Below, piece by piece: positions 24,645-32,837 of a stretch of 42,901 bases of DNA. A model generated the notes under the pieces. That model worked only from the letters and a program-made list of their open reading frames with translations. It made no database searches and was not told where the DNA came from. The first letter of the stretch is position 1. Each line of letters begins with the position of its first letter. Source of the DNA: Euryarchaeota archaeon ADurb.BinA087 (GTDB taxonomy: Archaea > Halobacteriota > Methanomicrobia > Methanomicrobiales > Methanospirillaceae); contig MVZQ01000002.1 in the NCBI GenBank assembly GCA_002068435.1, forward strand, positions 1 through 42,901. Direction: 5' to 3'. The position numbers and the translations under genes were made by a program.

Positions 24645-25880
24645 TTATTTGAAGATATCAAAGATCTGGTCGCTTCCGGTTGCTGAAAGCCGGTCACGCT
24701 CCTCGCGTTCTTCGACAAGCGCAAGGAGGGGAAGCGACATGTCAACGCCCGGGACATGCCCAAACATCTTCTCAAGTTCGACCTGCTGGGCATGCATGAA
24801 CAAGGCATTGGGGATATCCATCGCACAGAGTTCCTGGCACTGGCCACAGTTCACGCATGAGTCGGCGATGTGTGCAAACCTGATCAGATGGAACATGAAA
24901 TTCGGTGGGACTTCCCCTGGCTTCACGAGGTACGGCTTTTTCGTGCTGCATTCGACGCAGTAGCAGATCGGGCAGTTCTCGATGCAGGCATAACACTTGA
25001 TACATCGTGACGTCTCCTTCACGATCTTCTTCAGCCGCTCCCTGCCTTCTCCCAGGCCTTCAAAGTCCTTTTTCCGCCACTTGTCGCTCAGCTTGTACAT
25101 TGCATTCTCGACTTTGGCGCGGATCTCAAGCCCCTTCGGGTTCGGGGCTTCGGTCTTGATTACCCCTGCCTTGACGGCTCCGTCAAGGAGGTCAGCTCCC
25201 TTGGCACTACAGACTTCGACAAACGTTGCTTTCCCTGCCTTGTCCCCGATGACACCCCAGTTTCCGCAGGCAAGGTCTGCCTGGCGGGTCACCTTCAACT
25301 TGCACCGGCGGCAGTTGCTCCTCCGCCCGTAACCCTGCTCTTCGAGTTCGTCAATGGAGATGCCCTTGTGGCCTCCCTCGTACTCGATGATGAACTGGCC
25401 CTTGTCGATCTCTTCCTTGTGGACCGTGTCCGGGTCCACTCCGAACTTTTCGGCGATCATCTTCCGGGCCGTGACCGGGGAGACCGTGCCCCCGCAGTTC
25501 ACCCCGATCATGATGATGTTGTCAAGGTTAACCTGCTGGCGCTTCGCCAGCTCGTAGAGCCCCATCATATCGCAGCCCTTGACCGTCATTGCGATCTTCT
25601 GGTTAGTGGCACCGTCCAGGTACTTCTTGACGAGCTTGGACAGAAGGAGTGTTCCACAATGGAGTGAACCGGCGGTTTTATCGATATCTTTGGGATCGGT
25701 GATGATCACCGGGACTGCATCGTAGATATCCTGCCCCCGTGTGACGGCGAAAACTCCATCGACGATCTTTTTCTCGAGCGCATACTTCAGGAGGCCGCTC
25801 ACTGCTCCCCCGCACTCCGCCTTCTTTGCGAGGTCAGCATCGGTGGTCCATGCATAATACATGTCACCTTTCTTTGACAT
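24645..25880 (-). CDS. fdhB: F420-dependent formate dehydrogenase beta subunit, copy 2
   Basis: A 411-residue FAD/F420-binding subunit closely related to copy 1 (identical stretches include GRRSNCRRCKLKV and RQAD[IL]ACGNWGVIGDKAG). Ferredoxin motifs CIKCYACIENCPICYCVEC and CVNCGQCQELCA are near the C-terminus; the first contains extra cysteines (YCVEC) that copy 1 lacks. The tail (FGHVPGVDMSLPLLALVEER and on) is about 20 residues longer. ATG 25880 lies two bases after the fdhA2 stop. Being a paralogue in tandem, it probably arose by duplication of the whole fdhA-fdhB/fmdE block. It may differ in electron partner, for example heterodisulfide reductase instead of free F420 (inference). Confidence 0.95.
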   Translation of the reverse strand: MSKKGDMYYAWTTDADLAKKAECGGAVSGLLKYALEKKIVDGVFAVTRGQDIYDAVPVIITDPKDIDKTAGSLHCGTLLLSKLVKKYLDGATNQKIAMTVKGCDMMGLYELAKRQQVNLDNIIMIGVNCGGTVSPVTARKMIAEKFGVDPDTVHKEEIDKGQFIIEYEGGHKGISIDELEEQGYGRRSNCRRCKLKVTRQADLACGNWGVIGDKAGKATFVEVCSAKGADLLDGAVKAGVIKTEAPNPKGLEIRAKVENAMYKLSDKWRKKDFEGLGEGRERLKKIVKETSRCIKCYACIENCPICYCVECSTKKPYLVKPGEVPPNFMFHLIRFAHIADSCVNCGQCQELCAMDIPNALFMHAQQVELEKMFGHVPGVDMSLPLLALVEEREERDRLSATGSDQIFDIFK

Positions 25881-25882
25881 GC

Positions 25883-27955
25883 CTACTTCGCCTCCGCAAT
25901 CTTCTCAACAGCAACGGCACAGTGCTTCAGCTCGGGCATCTTGGACATCGGATCAAGGGCCGTGTTGGTGAGGTTGTTTGCACCATTCGGGAAGTGCATG
26001 GCCATATAGAGCACACCGGGGGCTACCTCATCCGTAACCCGGGCAAGTGGCGTGGTCTCTCCCCTGCGACTGCGCACCTTGATATGGTCACCCTCATTAA
26101 TCCCGAGTCTCTTCGCATCCTCGGTATTGATCTGGACGAAGTTCTCTGGCACCTCGTAATGGAGCACCTTTGCACGGTCGGTCTGGGTCCTCGTGTGGTA
26201 ATGGAAGATCAACCGTCCGGTCATCAGGGTAAACGGGTATTCCGCATCTGCTACCTCAGCGGGTGGGCGGTATTCGATACCAAAGAAGGTGCCAAGGCCG
26301 TCAGGTGAAGCAAATTTTTCTTTGTGCAGGATAGGTGTCCCGGGGTGCTCAACAGTCGGGCAAGGCCAGTGGACAGATCCTGGGATGTCGATCCGTGCAT
26401 TGGTAGCACCGAACATGGACGGAGTGACCGACCGCACGTCATCCCAGATCTCCTGGGGAGATTTGAAGTCGAATCCTTTCAGCCCGAGTTTCTTTGCAAG
26501 CAGGACGAAGATCTCCCAGTCCTCCTTTGCTTCGCCAGGGGGATTGACGGCTTTCCGGACCCTGTTGATCCTCCGCTCCCCGCTGGTGAATGTCCCATCC
26601 TTCTCTGCAAAGGATGCTCCGGGGAGGATTACGTCCGCATACTCGCAGGTCTCGGTGAAAAAGATATCCTGTACGACCAGGAAGTCGAGCTTATCGAGAG
26701 ACCGTTTTACATGGTTCGAGTCCGGGTAGGAGACTGCCGGATTCAGGGCGAAGATATACATTGCCTTGATTGGATCGCCACACTGGGAGATCTGCTCAGT
26801 CAGGGTCGACCCGTACCACTCCGGCAGCGATCCGGCCGGCATGCCCCAGGCATCCTCCATCTTCTTCCGCATCTCCGGGAGCTCGCACTTCTGGTATCCT
26901 GAGTAGACATTCGGGTAGGCCCCCATGTCGCAGGCACCCTGCACGTTGTTCTGGCCACGGAGTGGATTGACACCGACACCAGGGCGCCCGATGTTCCCGC
27001 AGAGCATCGAGAGGTTCCCGAGCGACCGGACGTTGTCGGTCCCGGTCGTGAGTTCGGTGATGCCAAGGCAGTAGATGATGACGCCATTCTTTGCAGAAGC
27101 GTACTTCCGTGCCATGTCCTTCACCGTCTCTACAGGAACCCCGGTGATCTTCTCAACATCCGCGTAGTTCTCGACGGTCTTTTTCAGGTCCTCGAATCCC
27201 TTGGTCCGTTTCTCGATAAACTCCTTGTCGTGGAGGTTCTCCTTGATAATCCAGTACATTATCGAGTTGATAAGGGCAATGTGAGTCGAGGGGTTGAACC
27301 GGATCCAGTCATCAGCCAGCCTTGCAGTAGGACTGTATCTGGGATCGACGACCATGATAGGAATCCCTTTCATCTTCGCCTGGGCAATACGCCGGCCGGC
27401 GAGTGGGTGTGCTTCCACCGCGTTCGAACCCCATATAAGAATGAAGTCAGAGTTCAGGACATCCTCGAATGGATTGGTTGCAGCACCGGACCCAAACGAG
27501 AGCGAGAGTCCTGCGACGGAAGGGCCGTGGCAGATGCGGGCGCAGTTGTCGACATTGTTGGTCTTAAATCCCACCCGGGCAAGCTTCTGCATGATGTAGC
27601 ATTCTTCATTCGGCGTCCGGCAGGAGACCTGGAATCCTAGGGACTTCGGGCCGAACTTGTCGGAGGTCTCTTTGAATTTCTTTGCTACCAGGTCAAGCGC
27701 CTCGTCCCAGCTTGCCTCTTCGAACTTCCCGTTCTTTTTGATCAACGGTTTGGTCAACCGGTCGGGGCTGTGGATGAACTCCCAGCAGGTCATGCCTTTC
27801 GGGCAGAGTTTTCCTTCGTTGATAGGACTCCTCTGCCAGGGGGCGACGCCAACTGCTTTCCCATCTTTAACGATGAGGTTCAGCCCGCACCCTACTCCAC
27901 AGTAGGGGCATGTTGTGGGCACATATTTCAGGGTTTCTGGTTTGGCATTAGTCAT
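25883..27955 (-). CDS. fdhA: Formate dehydrogenase alpha subunit, copy 2 (Cys type)
   Basis: I start at ATG 27955 (MTNAKPETLKYVPTTCPYC), which aligns with copy 1; the longer frame begins with a TTG at 28009 and adds residues without family similarity. The product is 690 residues. Cluster cysteines are 16, 19, 23 and 51; the Mo/W ligand is Cys142 in DNCARICHGPS, codon TGC. Signatures WGSNAVEAHPLAGRR, CLGITELTTGTDNVRS and GVNPLRGQNNVQGACDMGA are as in copy 1. It catalyses formate oxidation with fdhB2. No clear Shine-Dalgarno precedes the start, so the transcript may be short-leadered; the upstream region carries TATATAAAA-like sequence and a perfect palindrome. Confidence 0.95.
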   Translation of the reverse strand: MTNAKPETLKYVPTTCPYCGVGCGLNLIVKDGKAVGVAPWQRSPINEGKLCPKGMTCWEFIHSPDRLTKPLIKKNGKFEEASWDEALDLVAKKFKETSDKFGPKSLGFQVSCRTPNEECYIMQKLARVGFKTNNVDNCARICHGPSVAGLSLSFGSGAATNPFEDVLNSDFILIWGSNAVEAHPLAGRRIAQAKMKGIPIMVVDPRYSPTARLADDWIRFNPSTHIALINSIMYWIIKENLHDKEFIEKRTKGFEDLKKTVENYADVEKITGVPVETVKDMARKYASAKNGVIIYCLGITELTTGTDNVRSLGNLSMLCGNIGRPGVGVNPLRGQNNVQGACDMGAYPNVYSGYQKCELPEMRKKMEDAWGMPAGSLPEWYGSTLTEQISQCGDPIKAMYIFALNPAVSYPDSNHVKRSLDKLDFLVVQDIFFTETCEYADVILPGASFAEKDGTFTSGERRINRVRKAVNPPGEAKEDWEIFVLLAKKLGLKGFDFKSPQEIWDDVRSVTPSMFGATNARIDIPGSVHWPCPTVEHPGTPILHKEKFASPDGLGTFFGIEYRPPAEVADAEYPFTLMTGRLIFHYHTRTQTDRAKVLHYEVPENFVQINTEDAKRLGINEGDHIKVRSRRGETTPLARVTDEVAPGVLYMAMHFPNGANNLTNTALDPMSKMPELKHCAVAVEKIAEAK

Positions 27956-28060
27956 AGAAATCGTTCCGGAAATCTTGATTCCTGGGGTCCTCGATAAATT
28001 GCTGTACAATAGAATAAGCAGGGCTTGAAGGTATATAAAATATAAACAATTATAATTAAC

Positions 28061-28072
28061 AATTGGCCAATT
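28061..28072. promoter_or_regulatory. 12-bp palindrome between fdhA2 and fmdE-like gene 2
   Basis: AATTGGCCAATT is a perfect palindrome in the divergent promoter region, flanked on both sides by TAATTAA-like sequence. It lies upstream of the TATATAAAATATAA stretch (28031-28045) that probably serves fdhA2. Different in sequence from the copy 1 repeat. Confidence 0.4.
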
Positions 28073-28189
28073 TAATTAAATATTATTTCTTAACCCTACT
28101 ACAGTGTGTGGTATTAAATTGGAAAAGCGCGCAAATTTGTTCATATCATATGATTGATATGGCAATAATAATAAGATAATAAAGTTATC

Positions 28190-28834
28190 ATGTCAAAGAT
28201 TGAGAGCGAGATACAACCCCTGATGGACTCTCACGCCATCTCACCGCGTTTACAGGACTATTTCAAGCGTTGCATCGAATTCCATACCTATCCTGCACCA
28301 GGTCTCCTTATCGGAGTCTTCATGGTCGATTATGCGGTGGAACTTCTCGGTGCTGTTCCTGGTGAAAAATTGTATTCAGTCTGCGAAACTCAGAAATGTG
28401 CCCCCGATCCCCTGCAGGTCATCCTCCATTGCACCTCAGGGAACCACCGGCTCCGGATCATTCCCATGGGAAGATTTGCATTGACCCTGAACCGTCCCTC
28501 CACAGAACCCTTCACGGATGGTTTCAGAATCTTTATCGATCCCGGGAAATTGGAAAAGTATCCCCTCATCAAGGCCTGGTTTTCCAACGACCCTGCGTTC
28601 AATCAGAGGGCAAAGGCAGTACCCCTGATCGATGAGATATTCAGGGCAGGTCGTGATATCCTCTCTCCTGAAAAAGTCCGTGTGAAGGTGACTCCCAAGC
28701 AGAAGTGGCAATCGGGAACATGCCGTGTCTGTGGTGAGTTGGTTCCTTCTGACCTGCTGGATAAGGGGGTCTGCATTGGCTGTGGCCCGAATGCGTATTA
28801 TCAAAAAGATCTTAGCTCTCCACAGCGGCAATAA
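28190..28834 (+). CDS. FmdE-family protein with C-terminal zinc ribbon, copy 2
   Basis: The 214-residue paralogue of the gene at 23858 has FHTYPAPGLLIGVFMVDYAV (31-50), K-C70-A-P-D-P-L-Q-V and HCTSGNHRL (80-88), and zinc-ribbon cysteines CRVCGELVP and CIGCG. As in copy 1, Ala36 occupies the position of the usual H-x-x-x-C-P-G cysteine, while His32, Cys70 and Cys81 remain. The shared substitution shows it is a stable subfamily trait rather than damage. Divergent from fdhA2 with a shared AT-rich promoter region. Function unknown; association with formate dehydrogenase is supported by the duplicated layout. Confidence 0.85.
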   Translation: MSKIESEIQPLMDSHAISPRLQDYFKRCIEFHTYPAPGLLIGVFMVDYAVELLGAVPGEKLYSVCETQKCAPDPLQVILHCTSGNHRLRIIPMGRFALTLNRPSTEPFTDGFRIFIDPGKLEKYPLIKAWFSNDPAFNQRAKAVPLIDEIFRAGRDILSPEKVRVKVTPKQKWQSGTCRVCGELVPSDLLDKGVCIGCGPNAYYQKDLSSPQRQ

Positions 28835-28857
28835 CCCAGAAGAGTCTGGAGTATCTG

Positions 28858-29299
28858 GGATGAGTGAGATGCACCTGGTCCAGATGGTGGGTGAGCCACT
28901 CACCGGTCCGCTCCCCCAAAGAGATGCCATCACTTGGTGTAGATAGGGAGATTGAACTCTTCCCCCGATGCCGATCCCCTCGAAGGGATGGATGGACATT
29001 CCCCTCTTATTGTTTACTGATGGAGGCACCGGGCGGACCGTACCATACCACTGGCCGTCCCAAGAAAGATCTCACCGGATCTTCCGGTAAAGGGGGTATT
29101 TTCACTCCGATCTCCTTCAAGACCAAATCCCCTCTCGCTCACCATGGTAAAAATCGCGGAAATAAGAGAAGATCGTATACTTGGTGTCTTGTTCCTCGAT
29201 CTCATCGATGATACCCCTGTGATCCACCAGAATCCCTACCAGCCCGGGAGGGACAGTATCTTCTCTGCAAGGAATCCTGACCGTTGGAGAGAAGATTGA
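28858..29299 (+). pseudogene. trmO: Decayed trmO-like gene
   Basis: Read across frames, this stretch encodes a TrmO/TsaA (COG1720) relative: VSHSPVRSPKEMPSL, then DREIELFP, a one-base insertion in a C5 run (28962-28966), then DADPLEGMDGHSPLIVY, an in-frame TGA (29018-29020), KGVFSLRSPSRPNPL, and LFLDLIDDTPVIHQNPYQPG before the natural stop at 29297-29299. These correspond in order to the intact TrmO at 34143-34643 (IHTPFAEPTGMPIQ, VEIYPEFADGLMDIEGF, HGVFSTRAPNRPNPIG, VDMLDETPLLDIKPYLP). One frameshift and one stop make it non-functional. It probably derives from duplication of the island or from a second ancestral copy. Confidence 0.85.
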
Positions 29300-29621
29300 T
29301 AGCTATCAATGGAACGGTAGCGCGAGGATCTCATCTGGGAAGCACTCGGATTCCACGGAGAATATTGTCTAACCTCTGCAGGTGCGGTGAGAAAAGACCA
29401 GTTTACCGGCAATCAGACCGTGGAATATCGCTCGAATTCCAGGATATGGTTATACGTCGATATTCCTTCCGTACATTCCGCAGCTGCCAGTGGCTTATTC
29501 TCCCTGAAGGTTAATACTAAATAATTTACATATCAAACAAGTAAACATTGAATACCTTTCAGTACGGATCCGGGACGATGTTCCATGCCTGTGAACCCAT
29601 ATCCCACCATGAAGGTTGGAG
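29300..29621. other. Unassigned region before moeA, possible gene remnant
   Basis: A plus-strand frame without a start codon is open from 29321 to TAA 29522-29524 and reads REDLIWEALGFHGEYCLTSA, later VEYRSNSRIWLYVDIPSVHS and GLFSLKVNTK. It looks protein-like but I do not recognise it; it follows the trmO pseudogene and may be another fragment. The part after 29510 is AT-rich and probably holds the moeA promoter. Confidence 0.35.
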
Positions 29622-31526
29622 ATGATGAAGAAGCGTTACCTTACCCTCCGGACCCTCGGTGATGCCCTCACCATAATGAAGACAACCTTCCCTCCATCAG
29701 GAGGATCCATGACCATCCCTATCGCCGAATCAGAAGGGAGGGTTGCATCAGAACCGGTCTATGCCCGGTATACTGTACCGGATTCTTCCATTGCCGAGAT
29801 GGATGGTATAGCGGTGAAGAGCAGTACCACCATAGGGGCAGGAGAGCAGCGTCCCCTCGCTCTCACCGACTTTGTCAGGGTAGATACGGGGAACATGATC
29901 CCTCCGGACTACGATGCAGTCATCATGATTGAGGATGTCAGCCTGGAGGAATCCTCCTGTATTGTCCGGAAAGCAGCCCGTCCGGGGCAGCATATCCGTC
30001 CTCCCGGCCAGGATATCACGAAAGGGGACCTGATCATCCCACGGGGTCACCAGATCCGATTCTCTGATATCAGTGCCCTTGCGACCTATGGATATGATAC
30101 CGTTACCGTAAGAATCGTGCGTGTCGGCATTCTCCCCACTGGCAATGAGCTGGTTCCGATTGGAACGGTACCAGGACCCGGCCAGGTGATCGAGACCAAC
30201 AGTCTCTTTGCTGCCTCATTCCTCTCTCGCCTCGGCGCTCTCTGCACAACCTATCCGCTTGTGCGTGATAATCCTCTTCAGATCGCACAGGCGCTGGAAA
30301 AAGCGGTTTTTGAAAACGATCTTGTACTCATATCCTCAGGGACCTCGGCGGGAAGACATGATTATTCGGCCGAGACCATCATGCAGCTGGGCAGGCTTCT
30401 CTTTCACGGAGTCGCAATATTGCCAGGAAAACCGGCAATGCTCGGAGCAATCAGGGGAAAGCCAGTAGTGGGGTTACCAGGATATCCTGTGGGCTCCCAG
30501 ACCGTGCTCCGCGAGATCGTTGCTCCGTTCCTCGTCTCGTGGGGGCTTGCCCCCCTCGACGAATGGATTATCAGGGGAAGGCTCGCACGGGACATGCCCT
30601 CCGATCTCGGGTTCGATGAGTATGTACCGGTATCGGCTGGAGCAGTCAACGGCACGTCCTGGATCTTTCCCCATCCCCGCGGTTCAGGTCTCCAGATGAA
30701 CCTGATCCGGGCGAACGGCTATCTCCATATCCCCCTTGCCAGTGAAGGATGGGAGGCTGGTGCGTGGGTCGACATCCATTGCACCTCTCTTCCTCACCAG
30801 ATTGAGCGCACTCTTCTTTGTATCGGGGCAAAAAATCCTGGCACCCGGCAGCTTGCCTATGCCCTTGCGAACCATTCCGTTATGCTGCAGACCTTTGATG
30901 ACCTCTCTTCGCGGGCACTCCTTGCACTCCGGAAAAATTCCTGTCATCTTGTTGCCCTTACTATTCCGGATCTGTATGGGGACATCGGGGCAGGGTATCC
31001 ATGGAACGATACTCATGCCGTCGTTATTCATCTTGGAAAGATACCGGTCGGTATCGTCTCGCATACCGGTGCAGGTATTGCCGACCTTGATCATCTTCGG
31101 GTGGTACATTCTCCCAAAGGTTCAACCGGAAGAATTCTGATTGATAGGCTGATTGCTGCAAAGGAAATTGGTCACGACCAGATGGTAATGAACAGCACTG
31201 CGGTAAAAACAGAGCATGCAGTGATATCGGCGGTGAAAACTGGTATTGCGGATGCAGGAATCAGCTCGGCAGTCCATGCAAAGGAAGCAGGACTGGCGTT
31301 TGTTCCCCTCACCCATGAATTCCATGTTCTGGTTGCCCGGAGGGAGTCACTTGAGGATGAGAGAATACAAGTCCTCCTGCAGATCATCCAGTCTCAGGAA
31401 TTCAGGAGTTCTCTTGAGGAGTGGTATACTACGTCTTGTACCGGAAAGGTCGAGGAATGTACCGCTGAATCCTTCCAGGGAAGTGCTTTATTACGGGAAG
31501 GGATTGTCGATCCTGGAACAGAATAA
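29622..31526 (+). CDS. moeA: Molybdopterin molybdenumtransferase MoeA fused to PBP-like domain
   Basis: I start at ATG 29622 (or 29625), beside GGAG; the TTG at 29616 is less likely. About 634 residues. MoeA part: IPIAESEGRVASEPVYARYT and PDSSIAEMDGIAV, VDTGNMIPPDYDAVIMIEDV, RPPGQDI, then the MoCF nucleotide-binding core with LPTGNEL, ETNSLFAASFLSRLGA, SSGTSAGRHDY and GIAILPGKPAML-type sequence, and the C-terminal barrel to about 395. MoeA inserts molybdate or tungstate into adenylated molybdopterin. The last ~230 residues (from TLLCIGAKNPGTRQLAYAL, through HSPKGSTGRILIDRLIAAKE, to LVARRESLEDERIQVLLQII) form a periplasmic-binding-like domain of the PF12727 type, often fused to MoeA in archaea and thought to bind oxyanion or regulate. 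It heads the moeA/mos/MOT1 stretch. Confidence 0.92.
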   Translation: MMKKRYLTLRTLGDALTIMKTTFPPSGGSMTIPIAESEGRVASEPVYARYTVPDSSIAEMDGIAVKSSTTIGAGEQRPLALTDFVRVDTGNMIPPDYDAVIMIEDVSLEESSCIVRKAARPGQHIRPPGQDITKGDLIIPRGHQIRFSDISALATYGYDTVTVRIVRVGILPTGNELVPIGTVPGPGQVIETNSLFAASFLSRLGALCTTYPLVRDNPLQIAQALEKAVFENDLVLISSGTSAGRHDYSAETIMQLGRLLFHGVAILPGKPAMLGAIRGKPVVGLPGYPVGSQTVLREIVAPFLVSWGLAPLDEWIIRGRLARDMPSDLGFDEYVPVSAGAVNGTSWIFPHPRGSGLQMNLIRANGYLHIPLASEGWEAGAWVDIHCTSLPHQIERTLLCIGAKNPGTRQLAYALANHSVMLQTFDDLSSRALLALRKNSCHLVALTIPDLYGDIGAGYPWNDTHAVVIHLGKIPVGIVSHTGAGIADLDHLRVVHSPKGSTGRILIDRLIAAKEIGHDQMVMNSTAVKTEHAVISAVKTGIADAGISSAVHAKEAGLAFVPLTHEFHVLVARRESLEDERIQVLLQIIQSQEFRSSLEEWYTTSCTGKVEECTAESFQGSALLREGIVDPGTE

Positions 31527-31679
31527 AGAATGTGAACAGAGATCGGACCATCGTATCGACTCTTACTGCAAGGATTCAATACCGATACTCTTGTTTTATC
31601 GGGGCAAGGAAATGCCTATCACATAGTGGAGTACCAGCGTTCTGGTTCGAAAATCTTGAAAATGAGAAAGGTAGAATGA

Positions 31680-31895
31680 TCAGTGTTTCTGTTTCTCCTT
31701 CGCGTCATCGGGTATCTCTTCGAAGTAAATGACTTCTGCCCCGACATCCTTTGCGATCTGCTCGATCTCAAACTTCCTGAAGTGGGTCAGCTCGATCTGG
31801 ACGGTTCCGCCAGTGATTGCAACAATCCGGAACATCGGCTGCTTGACCCCTTCGCGGACTTTCATCCGTTCCCTGACATAGATCTTCATCTTCAT
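31680..31895 (-). CDS. Small conserved-looking protein (71 aa)
   Basis: ATG 31895 has AGGTGA seven bases upstream. The product has an unusually ordered beta pattern: KIYVRERMKVREGVKQPMFR, then IVAITGGTVQIELTHFRKFE and QIAKDVGAEVIYFEEIPDD. I do not know the family; the size and strands suggest a small single-domain protein. It is divergent from the Mos-like gene and shares its 91-bp promoter region, which includes a 14-bp palindrome, so a link to molybdenum storage or sensing is possible. Confidence 0.65.
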   Translation of the reverse strand: MKMKIYVRERMKVREGVKQPMFRIVAITGGTVQIELTHFRKFEIEQIAKDVGAEVIYFEEIPDDAKEKQKH

Positions 31896-31949
31896 TACGA
31901 TTCACCTGCCAGCGTTGGTTAACCAGAGCATCTGTTATACCAACTGGTT

Positions 31950-31963
31950 TACAGTATACTGTA
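31950..31963. promoter_or_regulatory. 14-bp palindrome between small gene and mos-like gene
   Basis: TACAGTATACTGTA is perfectly symmetric; GGTT on the left and AACC on the right extend it with one extra base. It lies midway between the divergent starts (31895 and 31987) and just upstream of GATATAAATC, the likely TATA box of the mos-like gene. The inner AGTATACT also occurs at 14397-14404 before the 115-aa gene. Candidate operator. Confidence 0.5.
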
Positions 31964-31986
31964 TTAACCATTGATGATATAAATCT

Positions 31987-32811
31987 ATGGGATACTGCAT
32001 GAAACGGGACCGGTTCGAAGTCGCCAGTAAGCTCCAGGGAGAGTCATTGGTACGGAAGGGGTTGCTGAAAAGATACGAAGGCAGGAGCCTCCTCAGGATG
32101 ATGCCCGATCTGAATGTGGTAAAGATCGGGGGTCATGGGATCATCGATTATGGAAAGGACGTTTTAATACCCCTTCTGACCGAGATTGGAGAACTATCAC
32201 GGGAACACCAGATCCTTGTGGTGACTGGGGGCGGGGTCAGGGTGCGCCATATTCTTGATCTCGGACTTGACCTCGGGATGCCGACCGGGGTCCTTGCAGA
32301 GCTTGCCGGAAAGATCAGCGAGCAGAACGCGATCATGGTATCAATCCTGCTCTCCCCATATCACGGTACGCGGATCCATACGGCAGACCTCCTGGAACTG
32401 CCGATGCTGATGAACCTTGGCGTACTTCCCGTGATTCATGGCACCCCTCCCTACGGCCTGTATGAACAACCGGCTGCGATCGGTTCGATCCCCCCGCACC
32501 GGACCGATACCGGAGCGTTCCTTGCTGCCGAGGTTCTCGGGGCAAAGAACCTGATACTCGTAAAGAACGTTGACGGACTTTTTACCGCTAATCCTTTCAC
32601 GGATAAGGATGCGACCCGGATACCGGATATCACCGCAGGCGAACTCCTGGCCATGGAGATGGAGGATATGGTCCTCGAACCGAAAGTGGTCGAGCTGATG
32701 ATGAATGCCAAGCACATCCGGGAAGTGAAGATCGTCAATGGATTCGGGCCAGGAAATGTAAGGCGAGCTATTGCAGGTGAACGGATCGGTACGATAATCC
32801 GTGCTGAATGA
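31987..32811 (+). CDS. Molybdenum storage protein (MosA/MosB)-like amino acid kinase
   Basis: The 274-residue protein belongs to the amino-acid-kinase fold and matches the Mo-storage branch: LRMMPDLNVVKIGGHGIIDY, VVTGGGVRVRHILDLGLDLG, MPTGVLAELAGKISEQNAIM, PPHRTDTGAFLAAEVLGAKN, LILVKNVDGLFTANPFTDKD, and the ending EVKIVNGFGPGNVRRAIAGE then RIGTII. As I recall Azotobacter MosA/MosB, these motifs align almost throughout. Those proteins form an ATP-driven cage that stores about a hundred Mo or W atoms as polyoxometalates. Only one gene is present here, so the cage would be homomeric. A TATA-like GATATAAATC (about 31975-31984) places transcription near ATG 31999, an alternative leaderless start. 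Flanked by moeA and the MOT1 transporter. Confidence 0.85.
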   Translation: MGYCMKRDRFEVASKLQGESLVRKGLLKRYEGRSLLRMMPDLNVVKIGGHGIIDYGKDVLIPLLTEIGELSREHQILVVTGGGVRVRHILDLGLDLGMPTGVLAELAGKISEQNAIMVSILLSPYHGTRIHTADLLELPMLMNLGVLPVIHGTPPYGLYEQPAAIGSIPPHRTDTGAFLAAEVLGAKNLILVKNVDGLFTANPFTDKDATRIPDITAGELLAMEMEDMVLEPKVVELMMNAKHIREVKIVNGFGPGNVRRAIAGERIGTIIRAE

Positions 32812-32837
32812 GTCCATCCTCTGACTGACAGAAGATC

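Noticed and set aside
21591-27955. Selenocysteine in the formate dehydrogenases
   Set aside because: The metal-ligand codons in NCARICH are TGT in copy 1 and TGC in copy 2, so both enzymes use cysteine.
29018-29020. The TGA in the trmO relative as a recoded codon
   Set aside because: A separate one-base frameshift upstream already breaks the gene, no recoding element is seen, and TrmO proteins do not contain selenocysteine.
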